From Trebouxia sp. TZW2008 (taxonomy: Eukaryota; Chlorophyta; Trebouxiophyceae; Trebouxiales; Trebouxiaceae), in the NCBI GenBank assembly GCA_002118135.1, contig BDIU01000399.1, positions 186,204 through 250,203 on the forward strand: 64,000 nucleotides of DNA, read 5' to 3'. A model generated the notes under the pieces. The model ran no database searches. It saw only the letters and a list, made by a program, of their open reading frames with translations, and was not told the DNA's origin. Position numbers and translations under genes: made by a program. This document shows positions 19,938 through 33,012 of this stretch, piece after piece; the first letter of the stretch is position 1; every line of letters starts with the position of its first letter.

Positions 19938-21209
19938 ATGTACGCCGGTGGCTGTACGTACCTGTGCTCACAGCCTCCGGTCGACAAGTCTGGGCCTAAA
20001 CGAGGTTTTACTGAAGGCAACACTCTCTTCGGTCCTCACGCAAAGTTCGCTCCGCATCACAGCCCCCCTGTAAGTATCACTTGCATCTCCGCTGGTCACC
20101 CCTGATGCAAAGTTCAATACAGTCGTAACGCGTTCACACGATCGAAACAGGCTCTCGAGCGCGAGGATGAACTCATGCAAGCTATGACAGCCACACTGGG
20201 TCCCTACGCATCAAAAGAGGCACTTCTGTATCATTTACGTGCAGCGCGGGGCAAAGTAAATTATGCAGGTAATTGATCGCGCAACAGCTGCATGCAGCCT
20301 TTTGTTGGAGGTCTGGAACTGTCAGTACCTGCTATGCTGAGGAAAGACTCATGTCACAGCATAATGGTGCAGTCAACACATACTTTAGAGCTGTTCTGGC
20401 AGAGAAAGTCATCCTGGCTGATTTTGAGCCTAGGGGTTATGCTTACCTGGCAGACTGCAAGCACCCAATGGCACCAAGTGCTGCAACAGACTCAGCCACA
20501 GCACAATCAGATGCCGCTCAATCAACACTGGACAGCATTCCTGGTCCCGTAATTGAACAGATCCTGATGCACACTAATCTGCTGACCCTATGCAACATTG
20601 CAGCTGTTTGCACAACTTTGCACAAGGTAAGGCACAAGTTTTGGGTTTTGGGTTTTTGGTTTTTTGCTGCTCCTGTCTTGTTCCTGCATTACGCTCTTGA
20701 TGCCTCTTCTGCAGCCTGTTGGGCACATCACCTTTGCATTAGGTCTTAGCGCCTACTATTGTTTAGTTCAAGATCTTCTTCAGGAATATTAGTCACAGAG
20801 ACTTTCCTTGGCGCAGGCTTCACAATCAGCTATCTTGTGGCAGTCATTGTATGAGCGACGATGGGGAAGGCCTGAAGGCATTGAGGCATTACTGTGTGGA
20901 AGCATTGCTCAACATACAGATTGTTACCACACAAGCTCAAGCCAGCCAGCACAGCAAACAACATGGTCAGGGCGATACAGACACAGACATCTGTCTGAGC
21001 GCTGCATGCAGTGCCCAGCCTGCAGGAAAGCTAAAGTCATACCAATCGTGTATGGCTTTCCCAGTCATCTGCTTGTGCGCAACATGAAAGCAAACAAGTT
21101 GCGTATGGGCAATGATCACCTGATTGATGGCCAGCCCACATGGGTTTGTTCAGGTTGTAGTGTTGAATTTACAGATTTCCCATTCACTTCACTTGAGTTG
21201 GGACACTAG
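19938..21209 (+). CDS. F-box protein with N-terminal UBA-like helix and C-terminal Cys motif
   Basis: Four exons: 19938-20069, 20151-20268, 20373-20626 and 20817-21209; 897 bases, 298 residues, phases matching. Residues about 45-90 (LLYHLRAARGKVNYAVNTYF) resemble a UBA-like module, with a 'G..N.A.N.YF' ending. Residues about 137-168 are the F-box (SIPGPVIEQILMHTNLLTLC, NIAAVCTTLHK), continued by LWQSLYERRWGRP, the usual post-F-box strand. The C-terminal part has two Cys pairs (QCPAC and VCSGC) flanking IPIVYGFPSHLLVRNM, probably a small zinc-binding fold. F-box proteins present substrates to SCF ubiquitin ligases; the substrate is not predictable. A strong GTAAGT donor ends exon 1, and the ATG at 19938 follows an in-frame TAG. 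Confidence 0.85.
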
Positions 21210-21608
21210 GATCAAGCAGTGGCAGTCGCCAGAGCCGATGTAATGAGTGCTGCAGCAATGGAGCGCAATATGCTTTTGCTGTGCTGGCTGATGTTATTTG
21301 TACATTAGTACGTCTTGAAGTTTTTTCCGTTTCTGAGTAATGAGTGCGACTATGATGCTTTGTATATTTACGGACTTCAGCTTGTTGAGGCTCCTGCTCT
21401 TCCAGGATCTGGCAGTTCTCTGACACTGATGCGACCATACATTATTGCTGACAAAGACATTGCCTTGCTAGTTTGGATTTGGTGCAAAAAGGAGCAGCAG
21501 ACTTTGAAGCTTTTTGATATACATCATCGCTGTCACGAGGGCAAATGGCTCAGCGAGATGAATTATGTTACAAAGGAGCTAACGCCTTGAAGGTAGCCCT
21601 GTATCATA
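21210..21608. other. Convergent intergenic region
   Basis: Lies between the stops of the F-box gene (plus) and the proteasome gene (minus). Nothing beyond 3' UTR sequence is seen. The open frame at 21315-21590 has no family resemblance. Confidence 0.5.
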
Positions 21609-23548
21609 TCATAGCTGCAAGTTGCCATTGCATGGGTGGTCCTCAGGCGCCTTGTAATATTTGTAATGTAGCTCTCCCACGTCATCTCCCCGTACTTTGG
21701 TCCAGCCTTTCTCGGTCACATGGTATACTGCAGACGCACGAGCAGAACATGAAGTCTGAACACATCAATAGATCAATAAAGACTTGCCCTGTATGTTACT
21801 GCCTGCTTTCCCCAAGCTGTTGATCCGTTGCGAATAGAATGTAGGCTGACATTAAAAGGCGGCTGCACGACGTTAAACCATCAGGGACAAACAGCATTAC
21901 ACACCCTTCAGTGACATCAAACAAGTGCTTGTTGACTATACCATGCAGAAACAGTGGTGCTAGGTGCACAGGTGCTTACCGCTGACTGTGCCTCCACTGA
22001 CGGCATCTCGGAAGGTTGCATGGTAAATTGACCGCCGTCCGAGCTCAATAGCATCCTCTACTGACATGTCCCTGTTATACACAGACAGTGAGATGTGGGT
22101 GCAAACATCAAAGTGTCATAGCCAGACACAATCAGATCTTGAAGCGGACAACATAATGTCATAGACAGACAATCAGATGTTATTGCAGAAGATAAACGGT
22201 GACAGGCAGCCAATCAGATCTTATTGCAGATAACAAAGGCATTGGGAGCAGAGCAGTTCTCACTGACTACATGGCAAAGGTGCTGCAGACTTGCTCACCA
22301 TTTGTAGCCCTCATCTAGTACACCATAAGCATACAAGCTTCCAGAGCCCACTGAGAAGACTTGTCCCTTGGTTCGCTGTCCATCACTGTCTACATAGTAC
22401 AGGCCTGGCCCTTGAGGGTCCCACCCTGCAATCATGGAGCCCTGCACAATCGAGGTTGTCAAGCCCTTTTGCTTGGCAGCATCACGCAAAGAAAGTGACA
22501 TCGATTGTCGACATGGCATGCTTGTAGCACACTGCTGTCACTGATTTGACTCAAGACAGCACAGGAGCAATTGTTACGTGAAGTCAGTCATAAACCTGAG
22601 CTGCTGTACAAAGAGATCTATGTTGTCATGGCACAAAAAATATCTGAGCTGGAAGCACTTACAGACTGCAGGTGTACCCTACACAACCTGGCGGTTGGCA
22701 GCATGTTTGATATTCAAGGTATCAGCCATGTTATGCAAGATGGCAGACATATGTCCAGAATGTCAGAGCTGAATGCTTACCACTGACAGCCCCATGCCCT
22801 TGTATTGGAACATGTAGTTGGCAAATATCTTGGATGCTGCTGTGACTGTGATTCTTTTGCCATTGTTGAGCTCATACAACCGGCACTGCAAACGCACAAC
22901 TGATGTCAAACATGCAATTTACATACTAGGCTTTGTAAGACGCAAAGTTGTCGCTATCTGACAGGCACAAGAGCATGTAGTGCTTGCATCATTCGCAACT
23001 GGCATAGACACTATCTCACCTGCATTCCAAGGGTCCTGTGCCAGAAGGAACAGTCAGCGGCGCCTCCAGCCATAGTTCCCAGTAAGTAGGGGTTGGTTTC
23101 GATGACCTTCTTCACAGTCTGAGAAGCTGAAACCAAGCATGAAGTGTCACAGACAGACCACTTGTGCATCGTAATCCAGCAGACATTGCAGTGCTGTGCT
23201 CAACCTACATATATATGTCCCCATGCTGGCTCTGGAATCTACTGCCACAATGATACCACCCTGGAACAGGAAACCTAGAGTAGTAGTACCATGAGCTGGC
23301 TTAACACACTCCATCGCTTGCCTCTCGAATGCATCAATCTGCAAAAGCGCCTCTGTTTCATTTTCACATCATGGGGGCAGATAACAAAGCGGACTCATGT
23401 TGCTGCAAGAGCTTACATCCTGGACTTGCGGCAGTGCAAAGGAGGTTGTTGGCGTGTCGATGCCTTGAGCGAGCTCTGGCAGCAGCTGATTTTGCGCTGT
23501 CTTCTTCGTACTTTCAAGTATGGACAAATCTAGCATGGCTGCACCCAT
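21609..23548 (-). CDS. PSMB5: 20S proteasome subunit beta-5 (chymotrypsin-like)
   Basis: Seven exons: 23548-23417, 23338-23209, 23126-23020, 22885-22781, 22441-22299, 22071-21980 and 21727-21609; 828 bases, 275 residues (human 263), phases matching throughout. A 61-residue propeptide ends in AHG, and mature Thr1 follows in [20 protein letters not shown], with the catalytic Asp in [27 protein letters not shown] supplies the Lys33 region; then [79 protein letters not shown] and [12 protein letters not shown]. This is the catalytic beta-5 subunit that cleaves after hydrophobic residues and matures by autolysis of the propeptide. Two in-frame ATGs (23548, 23536) are equally possible starts. The C-terminal tail after [10 protein letters not shown] is a little longer than in plants. 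Confidence 0.95.
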
Positions 23549-23870
23549 CAGATCAAGTGCAAGCCTACGAGCTGGCTGAACAAGGAGCTAGATCACTATT
23601 CCGATGAACTGCTCGTGTTCACACGTTGATTCGAAGCTCAGCCTGTCGAACTGCAGCTGCACTGAGCGAGGTCTGATCAGCCGGATGCAGCTATTCAAGC
23701 GTCCCAGATGCAGCAATCAAAGCGCTCGATGCTTGCTGTGAGCTAGCACTGAAATTCTGTGTGATGCACCGCTCTTCATCTTCTTTTAGCTAGGCCAGAC
23801 TTCACAACCTGGCATGCATGGTGATGAAGAAGGCAAAATGGAGAGAGCACACAGAGCTTGCTGAGGGTGA
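23549..23870. promoter_or_regulatory. Bidirectional promoter interval between proteasome beta-5 and kinesin genes
   Basis: 322 bases between divergent starts. A short upstream open frame (ATG at 23838, eight codons) precedes the kinesin start and could modulate translation. No other signal is clear. Confidence 0.4.
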
Positions 23871-26800
23871 ATGGCGGGCTTCAGGTTTGCTGCGTTGACG
23901 CCAGAGGTACCAGCTGTTGTTGCATCGTGACAGAAGTCATTTGTCCAGGTGTTTGCGTTCCAGACTCTTGATCACCATGCTGTTGTCTTCAGCTATTGGG
24001 GTTGACTCAAGAGTTGGAGCAGCTTGGCGGTGGCGATGCTCGCGTCGGCAGCGCATCTGTTTGTGCTTTTGTTGGCTCAGGCCAGCAAGGCGTTCCATGC
24101 TCTGTCAACGTCAGCGCTGAGGGTGTTGTTCCTGTTGGCCCTAGCACTGGAGCAAGTTGTAGCAAGTTGTTTCCCGTGCAATGCTTGAGACCTGGTGAGG
24201 ACACTGGAGATGCGTTGTTCGACTCAGCAGGACAGGTGTGTCTCAGCTTCCGGTCGTAGCCATGGTTTTCCATACAGGAACCTGACATCTGGTTCTGCAG
24301 GCAGCAGTGTCCTGGGTCGCTGATGGCTTCAATGCTGTCGTGCTTGCTGTTGGACAGTCTGGGACTGGCAAGTCTTCTGTTGTGCTTGGTAAACAGTGTG
24401 GCATGCCGAGGCCACTTCTGCCTTTGCTTCTTGAGTGCCTATACAGCAACTGTGGGTCACCAGGATGCAGAATTGGAGTTTCCTGCTGGGAGCTCTTGCA
24501 AATTCAATTCACAGATTTGTTGGCAGACAGTCCAAAGCAAACGACGATTCAGGTCAGCCAACACAGGCACCCCAATTGCATTCTCAACTGGCAATAAACG
24601 GTCTTTTGTAGTCAACTGATCGGCCTGAAGGCTTGCACCACTATGCACAACCTGCATGAGCGGTCAAGTGCATGCTGTCAATGACTTTGCAACACAAGTC
24701 TGAGCTTTCCGACAAGAAGTCATATTGCCTCTTGAGCGCATAATCAGCAAGCTTGACTGTTACATGCTGTTGTCCAATATTGACTTTTGTACACATTGTC
24801 TGTATGGGGGGCCTTGTTTGATTCATTTTACTGTAAAATTGTTTGAATGGTTACAAGGTTGATTTACAGCAACCTCATGCGATTGCGCCAATTGCACGTT
24901 CAGGTAAATCTGATGCAGCAGGCTTATTGTCACAAAAGTGAGACGACGAAGATGAATAGATGGCTGCAGGGGTTCAGCATACTGCAAGCAGCTGCAGCGT
25001 GCAGCTGTGCAGAAGCCAGCACAGCAGCAGAGGCTCTGTCACTGATTCAGCTGGCACAAACAAACAGCAGCAACTGGACATCAGACCAGCATGGACACTT
25101 TTTGCCTCTGCCAAACAGGGCTCATCTGTTTCTGCGCTTTGTTGTCTACAATCAGGTCAAGCAGCAGGTCAGCACTTTGCATGTGATTGATCTAGCTGGC
25201 AGCCAAAGTCTTGCTGGTGTCTACGCGGACACTCAGAGGCATCGAGAGAAGCTGGCCATCAACCGCCAGCTGTTGAGCTTGAACAAAGTCATCTCTGAGC
25301 TATGTCGCCTCAAGCATGGCAAAGGTCAGGCAACTATTGCAGTACCTTTGTAGTTTGGGCGTAACAGAATGTCTGTGAACACCCAGGAACTGAGCCTGCA
25401 CGCCAGCCATTGTGCGTTTTGCGTCAATTGCAATGCTGTATGTTTGGTGCACTATTTCTGTATAGATGAGTCGAACTGCACAGCACACTGTGGACTTGCG
25501 CTAGCAGGATGCAAGGATTGTCTTGTTAAGCATCTGAAATTTGTGTTATGCTGTAGGGCAGGTGACGTCTGCCAGGGACTCTGCACTCATGCAGCTGCTT
25601 GGACCTTTGATTGCTGGCAATGCCAAATTGTTCATGCTGGCTGGACTGTCACCACATCCCAGTCATTATCTGGAGACTGTCAGCACGCTGCGTACAGCAA
25701 CAAGAGCACAAGGCATACAGGTAAAGTACAACCGAATGCTATCTGCTGCTTGCCATATGCTATGATGACACAGTGTTATAACAGCAGAGGTATCTTAATT
25801 TGACATGCACCTTGTGTGTCTGCTCATTTGTCAGTTCTGTACGCATTTGAGACAGTACCTGGTATTCAGCAACAACCGTTGGCATCGCTAGTCAAAGGAC
25901 AATTATGCGCACACACTGATCAGGCTTTGTTAATGGCTGCAGGCTGCCTGCATGCGCAGCACAGGTATAAGTGCTGATCAAATTTGCATGCGACCAGCTG
26001 CAGAAGTGCTAGCAGAGGCTGAAAGCAGGAGATTGACAGCAGTGGCACAGCACAATATGAGGTGCACCAGCTTTTTATGCCGTTCAGCGTCTGCACTGTC
26101 AGTTTTGCAATGCTTGGATGTGCGCGTCCTGCACACCTAGGCTGATTGCAAGCTTGTGCAGCTGGGCACAAGTATGCATGCCATGGCTCTGAAATTTGTG
26201 TTTGTACTTGTGCCAGCCTTGAAGATTTCTTGGCAGGACCCACCATTGTCAGGCAAACATCTTGCAGTGCAGGCATCAAGCCACACCATCAGTCAAAGCA
26301 GCAGCGAATCAGGTGGCAAGCCATAAGCCTCTGCATGCTCACAATCACTGCAGAGCCAGCACAAACAACTGGTCTGTATCACTCAAGCATCCTGTGGAAG
26401 CTGCCTCTGATCTCATTGGGCCAGCACAGACGGGCGCATCAAGCCCAGGTCAACCCACTGATCTGAACCATCGCCAATCAGATCTGTGGCCAAGCTCAGC
26501 TGCCGAGCAGGCATACCAGCCTGCAAGTGCAGTAGAGGGTTTGCAGACATATGGTCCTGATCAATGCACATCTGGCGCTGGAAGGGCTGAGATGAGGTAT
26601 TCAGAAGCACAGCAGCCTGGGCTGCAGGAACCTGGGCAGGCAGTCTGGGTTGGTGAGACAGACATGTGCGATCCCATGGAGTTGACATGGGAAGGCGTCC
26701 TGCAAGCTGCTGCTGGCGATGTCCAAGCCTTTGCGCAACAAAGTAAGGCTGCAACCATGCAATCAACGCCGGCTGGTTTCAAGGCAGGAGTGCAGTCCTG

Positions 26801-29800
26801 AACCTGCATAAGTACAGGATGACTGACACGCCATACAGCACAGCTTGGATCTGCAATTCGATAGATTGACCGCACCATGTTCCTGCCATGCATGGATCAT
26901 GCAAATGCAAAGCGGGCAACAGGAGCAGAGACCATTTCGCCATCAACATCATCGCTCATTGATGTCCAACTCCCAATGGCAATGCAGGGTACTTCCCCAT
27001 ACCTCTTGACCACAGCGGGGTACAAAATATTATACCGCTTGAACACTTACTACCTCTTATCCCTCGTCTGACATGCAGGCGATCTGCGGGCTGAGCCATC
27101 ATTTGCCTTCCATAATGGGTCAGCATCTGCACCTGAAGCCCCAGAAGCACGCATCAACAGCAACAACTTGCATCAGTCCCTGGTCACAGCGCCTGCAGAG
27201 CAGATGGCTCAGGCAAGTGGTGCTGCCAGCGGCAGAGCAGCCAGTCTGCCTTGTTGGAAAGGTGCCTATTCTGCTGATGCACGTCAGCACGCAGACACAG
27301 CTCAGTCAAGTGGTGCTGCCAGCAGCAGAGCAACAAGTCTGCCTGCCTGGAAGCAGGGCAGTGCTGCTGATGCTCAGCAACACGCCTACACCCCTCAGGA
27401 GCTTGCTGAGCACCTTGAAAAGCTGAAGCAGGAGTTTCGCCATATCTGCAGTTCCTTGGAAGATGTTGCTCCCAAGCATAGTCAATACAGCTCAGGCACC
27501 ACTGTAAGTTGTCCTTTGCATAGCACGATAATTTTGCACACACAGTCGCCACCGCTCAACCACTGCTGTCAAACGGTCTCTGGTCGCTTTTAAATTGTTT
27601 ACACATTCTGCACATATTGCTCAGACATGTTTTAGCGTCTCTGTGGCAGATCTTGGGTGGTACCTTTGATGCAAAATCAACATTCTGTTGTTTGCAATGC
27701 TGCAGTCATGGTATGCAGACAAGCAGCACATTTGCAGCCAATAGTTTGTCATGTATCACAATCTTCATTCAGACATGCAGACACATTCGTATGAGCATAA
27801 CTTCTCTTGGTGATGCTTGCAGCAGGCCTCCTTTCTGCATAGCTCTTCTTCAGCTGCACCTGAGCATTTGCCCACCACCAACAAGTCTCGTTTTTCGTCT
27901 CTGCTGCAGCCTCAGCCTCAGTCTCAGCCGCAGCCCCATTTGTCATTTGTCACTCTTTCCCCATCATCTTCAGCAGCTGCTATCCAGTCCCATGCTTCAC
28001 ATGCTGGCCCTTGGCAGTCTGCGGACCGGCCAGAGCTCAAAACAAGCTTGCAATCATTGCAGTCACCAAATGCACAGCAGCAGCCACAGCAGCAGTTGCA
28101 GCAGCAGACTGCTGAGTGGCCAGAGCTTGACATGAGCTTGCCACCAGTGCAGTCACCAGATCAGCAGCAGCAGATGCATCAGCAGCAGCAGCCGCATCAG
28201 CAGCAGCTGCATCAGCAGCAGAGACACCCTAGTCCCGCCTTGCTTGGGTTGTCAGAGCAGACTGAGAATGCAAGCCGTGGTCAGTACTTGGCTGCAGAGC
28301 AGGTACATTGCTTGAGCCCTGTGCTAGACATGCAGACTGAGTGCTTTGCATGGATTGATTCATGCCCAACACAGACCGGTACTCAAACGACAGAAGCCGC
28401 TTCCTGCCACTGTGGGTCTATCTCAGCTTTCAATCATGCAAAGCAAAGAGCAGACAGTTGATCATGATCTGCTGTCACATGTGGTCAGCCCCCAGCCAAA
28501 CAAGGTGCAAAACCCCGCAATGATTGTCTCCATATGACTTCTTCATCCCAGTGATCAAGTGGCAGTGATGTTGACCGCTTTGGGTGTTGTCCATGTCAAT
28601 GTTCAAATCTGCAATTAGCAGAGCACCTTCAGACCAGTGACATGCTTGCTGCATGTAGGCTGGAAGTGATCAACTTCAAGCTGCTGAAGGCCATCCCAGC
28701 TCTGTGGACGGCAATGCACTACTGTGGGACGCCATACGCCCAAGAAGCCCTGTACAAAGGTGCAGCCCTGAAGTTGCAGCCAGCACTCAGCACGTACTAG
28801 CAGGTAGGACAGCTGTAGCATGCTGTGCTGATCACTTTTCTGCAGCTATGCGCATGCACGCAACGCTGCCCATTTACAGCATGAGACTCAGTGGACTGCG
28901 CTCTGCTTCTGGCAACGTCTGCTGCAGCTTGTTAACGCTGTTGAGCTTCCAGACAACTCTCTGTGTCATGCTGAGCTGCAAGAAGCTGTTACAGGCGTTC
29001 TGACACGTCCCCACCAGTCAATGTGCCATGATAGCGCAACTGATGACCTGCAGGATCTGCAGGCAAGGACAGCAGCGCGCAGCTGCAACAGCAGATGGCT
29101 GACCTGCAGATCAAAAATGAAGCCTTGCTGTGCATGCTAGAGCGTGAGCGGCAGCACAGTCAGCAGCTAGCACAGAAGCTGCAGCAAACAGAGGCGGATG
29201 CCCTGGAGGTGAATTTGAATATGTGGCATTGCTTGCTCATAGCAGTTGCTGCCTCAGTCACTTTGAGAATGTCAACATATAGCATCATGGCAAGTATGAT
29301 GTAACTTTGAACATTTCGCTAGTCATGCACCTCAACATGCAATACAACATAGCACAACCCGGACAAATGTCTCATGTCAAGAGTGTGCACGGCTGAGTCA
29401 GCGGGGCCTAACAAGCTGCTGTTTTACAAAAGACACATGTGTGCGCAAACATTCTCAACTTCTGCATCTTGTGATGCTTGAAGCCCAGGCAGCCGCAGGA
29501 TTGCCTGAAATGCTTCCTGCAACGTTAGCTGATGTATGCCCAATGTTGTCAAGCTCAATCCTGCCCAGAAGCAGCACGAGTTGACTGGCTAGTTTGTCTC
29601 TAGACTCAACATCATTCAGCATTCTCCTCTACTTGCTTCTGGTGTATGCAGAGGTCCTTGGAGCAGGAGGTGGGTCTTGAGGAAAGCCATCTGGCTACAC
29701 TTGCCCTGCGCAGCAAGTGCCGTAAGCTGGAGAACGAGTCCCTGTTTGCTGATGTCTTTGAGAAGTATGAGCAGGAGATCAAGCAGCTTCGGGTAATTAT

Positions 29801-32800
29801 GCCAAAGCCGGTTGTGGTACATGTGGTTTCTTAGTGGATTTTGGTATGCGAATTATGTTTCATCAAAAAACAAATGATAGTGGTACCATTCATAGTGTCT
29901 GCATTGACGCCATTTAGAGTAGCAACTAGCACCATCATGCCATGCCCAATCGCTCAACTTCTGCATTCTGTTGACCATGCATGCTGCTGTCTACCAAGCT
30001 TTGAGAGTGACTGTGCCTGCTCAAGCCATCTTCACCTTGAACTCACGCCAATCGCATATCTTTGCAATCACTTCTGTTTTTGGACAAGACAGTCGCATGA
30101 GCCAACATGGCTAGTCAAAGCCAGTCATTCATTGCCTTTGGACCACTGCAAGTTTGCACCTGAAGATTCAGGCTGCAAATGCACTACTGATGCAGGATGA
30201 GGTGCAGCACTTGAAAGAGGCAAACATGGATATCAGTCACCAGCTGGTATCCAGTGAGCTATCAGGGCCCCACCCCAGATCCCCCCTCAAGCAGCTGCCC
30301 ATTCCCCCTCAAACCCCTGTGTTCAAATCCAACTTGGCAGACGCTGCCTTTCCAGCCTCCCCACCAAAGGTCAACTTGACTGGCAAACAGCACACTGCCT
30401 TAGCCCACAAGGAGAATGGTCACAAGGAGACAGTGCAGAGTGAAGCAGATTTGCAGGGCTGTGTGACAGGGCAGGGCGAAATGCGGCTGCAGGCCTTGAG
30501 GAAACAGCTGCAGAGGAGCAGTGCACAATGTGACAGCCTGAAGGCAGAAGTGGCAGAGCTGAAGCGCAGGGACAGGATTGCTGAGCTGTATAAGAAGAAG
30601 GTGAACTACCTGGTGTGAGATCATACCAGGCACTTCTCTCAACATCACAGCTCAAGGGGTGCATTTTGTCAGCAAGTTTCATGCAGCAAGTTCAGGTCGT
30701 TGTTTTCAAAGTCTACTCATGCACAACATGGCAGCGTGTGTCAGCTGCCAACATGGCACAAGCACAGCTAACAAGGTGGGTGGTGGCTGGTGTTGTACAT
30801 CTTCTGCTCACCGTCAAACAAAGGCATGCATGAACATGGCAAACACAGCAGCCTGTAGCTGACACTGCACATATTTCTTCTCCTTTGTGAAAATTAGCTT
30901 GCCGGAGCATGGCCACATGACAGCTTGTGGCTGACTACCACCAGATCATGGCGCCCTTCATATGAAAGCAGGCATGAGCATGACTATTGTGGCAGCTTGT
31001 AGCTGACTACATATATGATGTAAATATATGATGCATATGTATATATATGACAACTGCTTTTGAACAGGAGCTTTGCATGAGCATGGCTACTATGGCAGCT
31101 CTAGACTGATTATGATGCTTATGATGACTTTTTTCACAGCACCAGCATGGCTAACATGGTCATCAACGTTGTGACCGCTGATGCGTCTGGCATGCAGGCC
31201 ACTGATGGCATGCGGCGTGTGAGTGAGCTGCAGAAGGAGGTGGCCCACTGCAAGCACCAGCTGCATGCCAACAAGCTGGCTGCCCAACAGTCTGCTGACA
31301 GCATGACCCAGCTGCAGGTCTAGCCACCATGCCTTTGTTGCACTGCACGTATCAACTATTGGCTATGTATGCTGGACCTCACAATCAATAACACATGCAC
31401 AACTTCAGAGCTTGTCAAGCTGGCTGATGGGTGCAGCACAATGGCTGCTTCTGCTTTGTTGCCCAGTTTCAGGAAGTAATCATTCGTCATGGCACCAAGC
31501 AATTGTACCGCTGCTGTACAAGCTGTCATTAAATTACTCTAGCACAGGCGGATTGTGAAGGCAAGGTGTTGATGCTGCAGGGTGACAAGGAATTCTTGCA
31601 AGCAGAGCATGTTCAGGCACTAGCAGCCAATCATGACTTGCAGGTGAAGCTCATTCCAGCAGCATTACGTTTTGCTCAAGATCTGCATGATAATGCCTTT
31701 GCGGCTGCTTGATGCATGCATGCAGCAGTTGTTTGAGATCATCTGCTTGAACTGCTGATATAGCATGACATGCTTGCTTGAGATCTGATCTTGCACTGTC
31801 AGATGAGCAATGTTGCATCATTGGCACCCAATTAAAGCTGCTTGTCTTGCAGACCCCTTGTGTCTGGTGCCCAGCCTTTGCAATCTGCAAACAGAGCTAC
31901 CTGTACACTGCATGGTGGACGTTTAAGATCAGTTTTGTGCAAGAGTCTGTGCAGATTTTGGAAGAGCAGGTCAAGCTGCCCAGGCTGCAGCGGCAGGAGG
32001 TCTATCGTGCAATATAGTGAACCAATGCCAACAACAACTTTCAATAACAAGTCCCGATGGCAAAGTCCAATAACCTTGTCGTACAGGAGTCTGTACAGAG
32101 GGAAGAGGTCAAGCTGCTGAGGTCTGAAGAGCGGAGGACTGTAGTGGAACATAGCGAAAAAAATCCAAAGAACAGACCTAAATAGCAGAATACACTGAAA
32201 ACATACAATAACAAACTTTTACAAGTGTGTTCTGCAGGAGTCCGTGCAGACTTTGCGGGAACAGGTCAAGCTGCTCAGGTCCCAGAGACAGAGGTCTGTA
32301 GTGCTGGCCCACTTGCCTTCCTTGCGGCCTGAAGCACAATTACCTCTGAAGGGTGGTGCCTCCAAATGTGCAGCTCTGGAAACTGCAGGCCGCCTCTGCT
32401 TGGAGCCTGCTCAGACGCCCAAGGTAATAGCAATACCACTTAGAAGAGACGCTGCATATGCTGGCATTACTGCTGGGTGTGTTTGGCTCAAGTCTTGAAC
32501 CCTCAAGCTGAAACAAACAGGCATTGCTATATGTGCCAACATGCTAGGTATGTGTGTGCCAAGTATTGTTCAGACACCCAGGGTGTATACTGCATGTCCA
32601 GCTGTACTCCAGAAGCAGCATCAAATGGCATGGTCACAAGGCAGCCTCAGTTTGTGTGCTGTCAGAACAAACAAAAGGCAGCATTCACATGTGCAATTTT
32701 GCATCAGGCCTGGCTTGCTTCTGCTGTTTTGCTCAGGGTGGTATTCCAGTGTACTTGACATGCAGCCAGGCCTGTGACAAGCACTGCAGATTGTTGGGGT

Positions 32801-33003
32801 GTTTGCACTGCTTCGCTAGTCTGCCTAGCTTTCCCATAGATTGATAGCTGACATTGTGAAGTGAACCTGTGATATTGCAGATTGCAGCGCTGTCAGAGCG
32901 TCTAGCTGAGGAGGTGCATCTGCTGTCAGCTGACAGACGCACATTGCAACAGCGAGAAGCCATCTTGATGCAGCTGCTGACTGGTTCTGACGGGCTGTTG
33001 TAG
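23871..33003 (+). CDS. Divergent kinesin-like protein with N-terminal motor and long coiled-coil tail
   Basis: Resolved exons include 23871-23906, 23993-24235, 24301-24552, one beginning about 24904, then (tail) one ending 30608 (phase 2), 31140-31317, about 31549-31643, 32238-32423 and 32881-33003. The motor shows the P-loop VGQSGTGKSSVV (residues about 110-120), FTDLLAD, switch I as PLPNRAHLFLRF instead of NxxSSRSH, switch II LHVIDLAGSQS instead of DLAGSE, LAINRQLLSLNKVISEL and GNAKLFMLAGLSPHPSHYLE. Ser/Gln-rich linkers follow (26.3-28.3 kb, with polyglutamine-histidine runs), then coiled coils (LAQKLQQTEADALE, YEQEIKQLR, LRKQLQRSSAQCDSLKAEV, RRVSELQKEVAHCKHQL, ALSERLAEEVHLLSADRRTL). The motor is recognisable, but the switch changes mean ATP cycling may be altered. 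The subfamily is not clear. An apparent stop at 30618 is bypassed by a good GTGAGA donor in matching phase. Confidence 0.8.
31940..32320 (+). repeat. Triplicated coiled-coil exon in the kinesin tail
   Basis: Three tandem copies: about 31946-32008, 32089-32150 and 32238-32300. They encode ESVQILEEQVKLPRLQRQEV, ESVQREEVKLLRSEERRTVV and ESVQTLREQVKLLRSQRQRS. Only the third is flanked by a clear TGCAG acceptor and a GTAATA donor; the first lacks an obvious acceptor and the second an obvious donor. Unit spacing is about 145-150 bases. Confidence 0.75.
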
Positions 33004-33007
33004 CTTT

Positions 33008-33012
33008 TGTAA
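33008..33012 (+). terminator. Candidate TGTAA polyadenylation signal of the kinesin gene
   Basis: TGTAA occurs 5 bases after the stop, and again at 33240-33244. The second position may be the better one because a signal this close to the stop leaves almost no 3' UTR. Confidence 0.3.

Noticed and set aside
21315..21590. A 91-codon frame between the F-box and proteasome genes
   Set aside because: It lies in the convergent 3' region, has no family resemblance and would overlap probable UTRs.
30154..30618. End of the kinesin gene at the 30618 stop
   Set aside because: A GTGAGA donor eight bases before the end of this frame joins in phase 2 to a coiled-coil exon at 31140, and the later exons keep phase to 33003.
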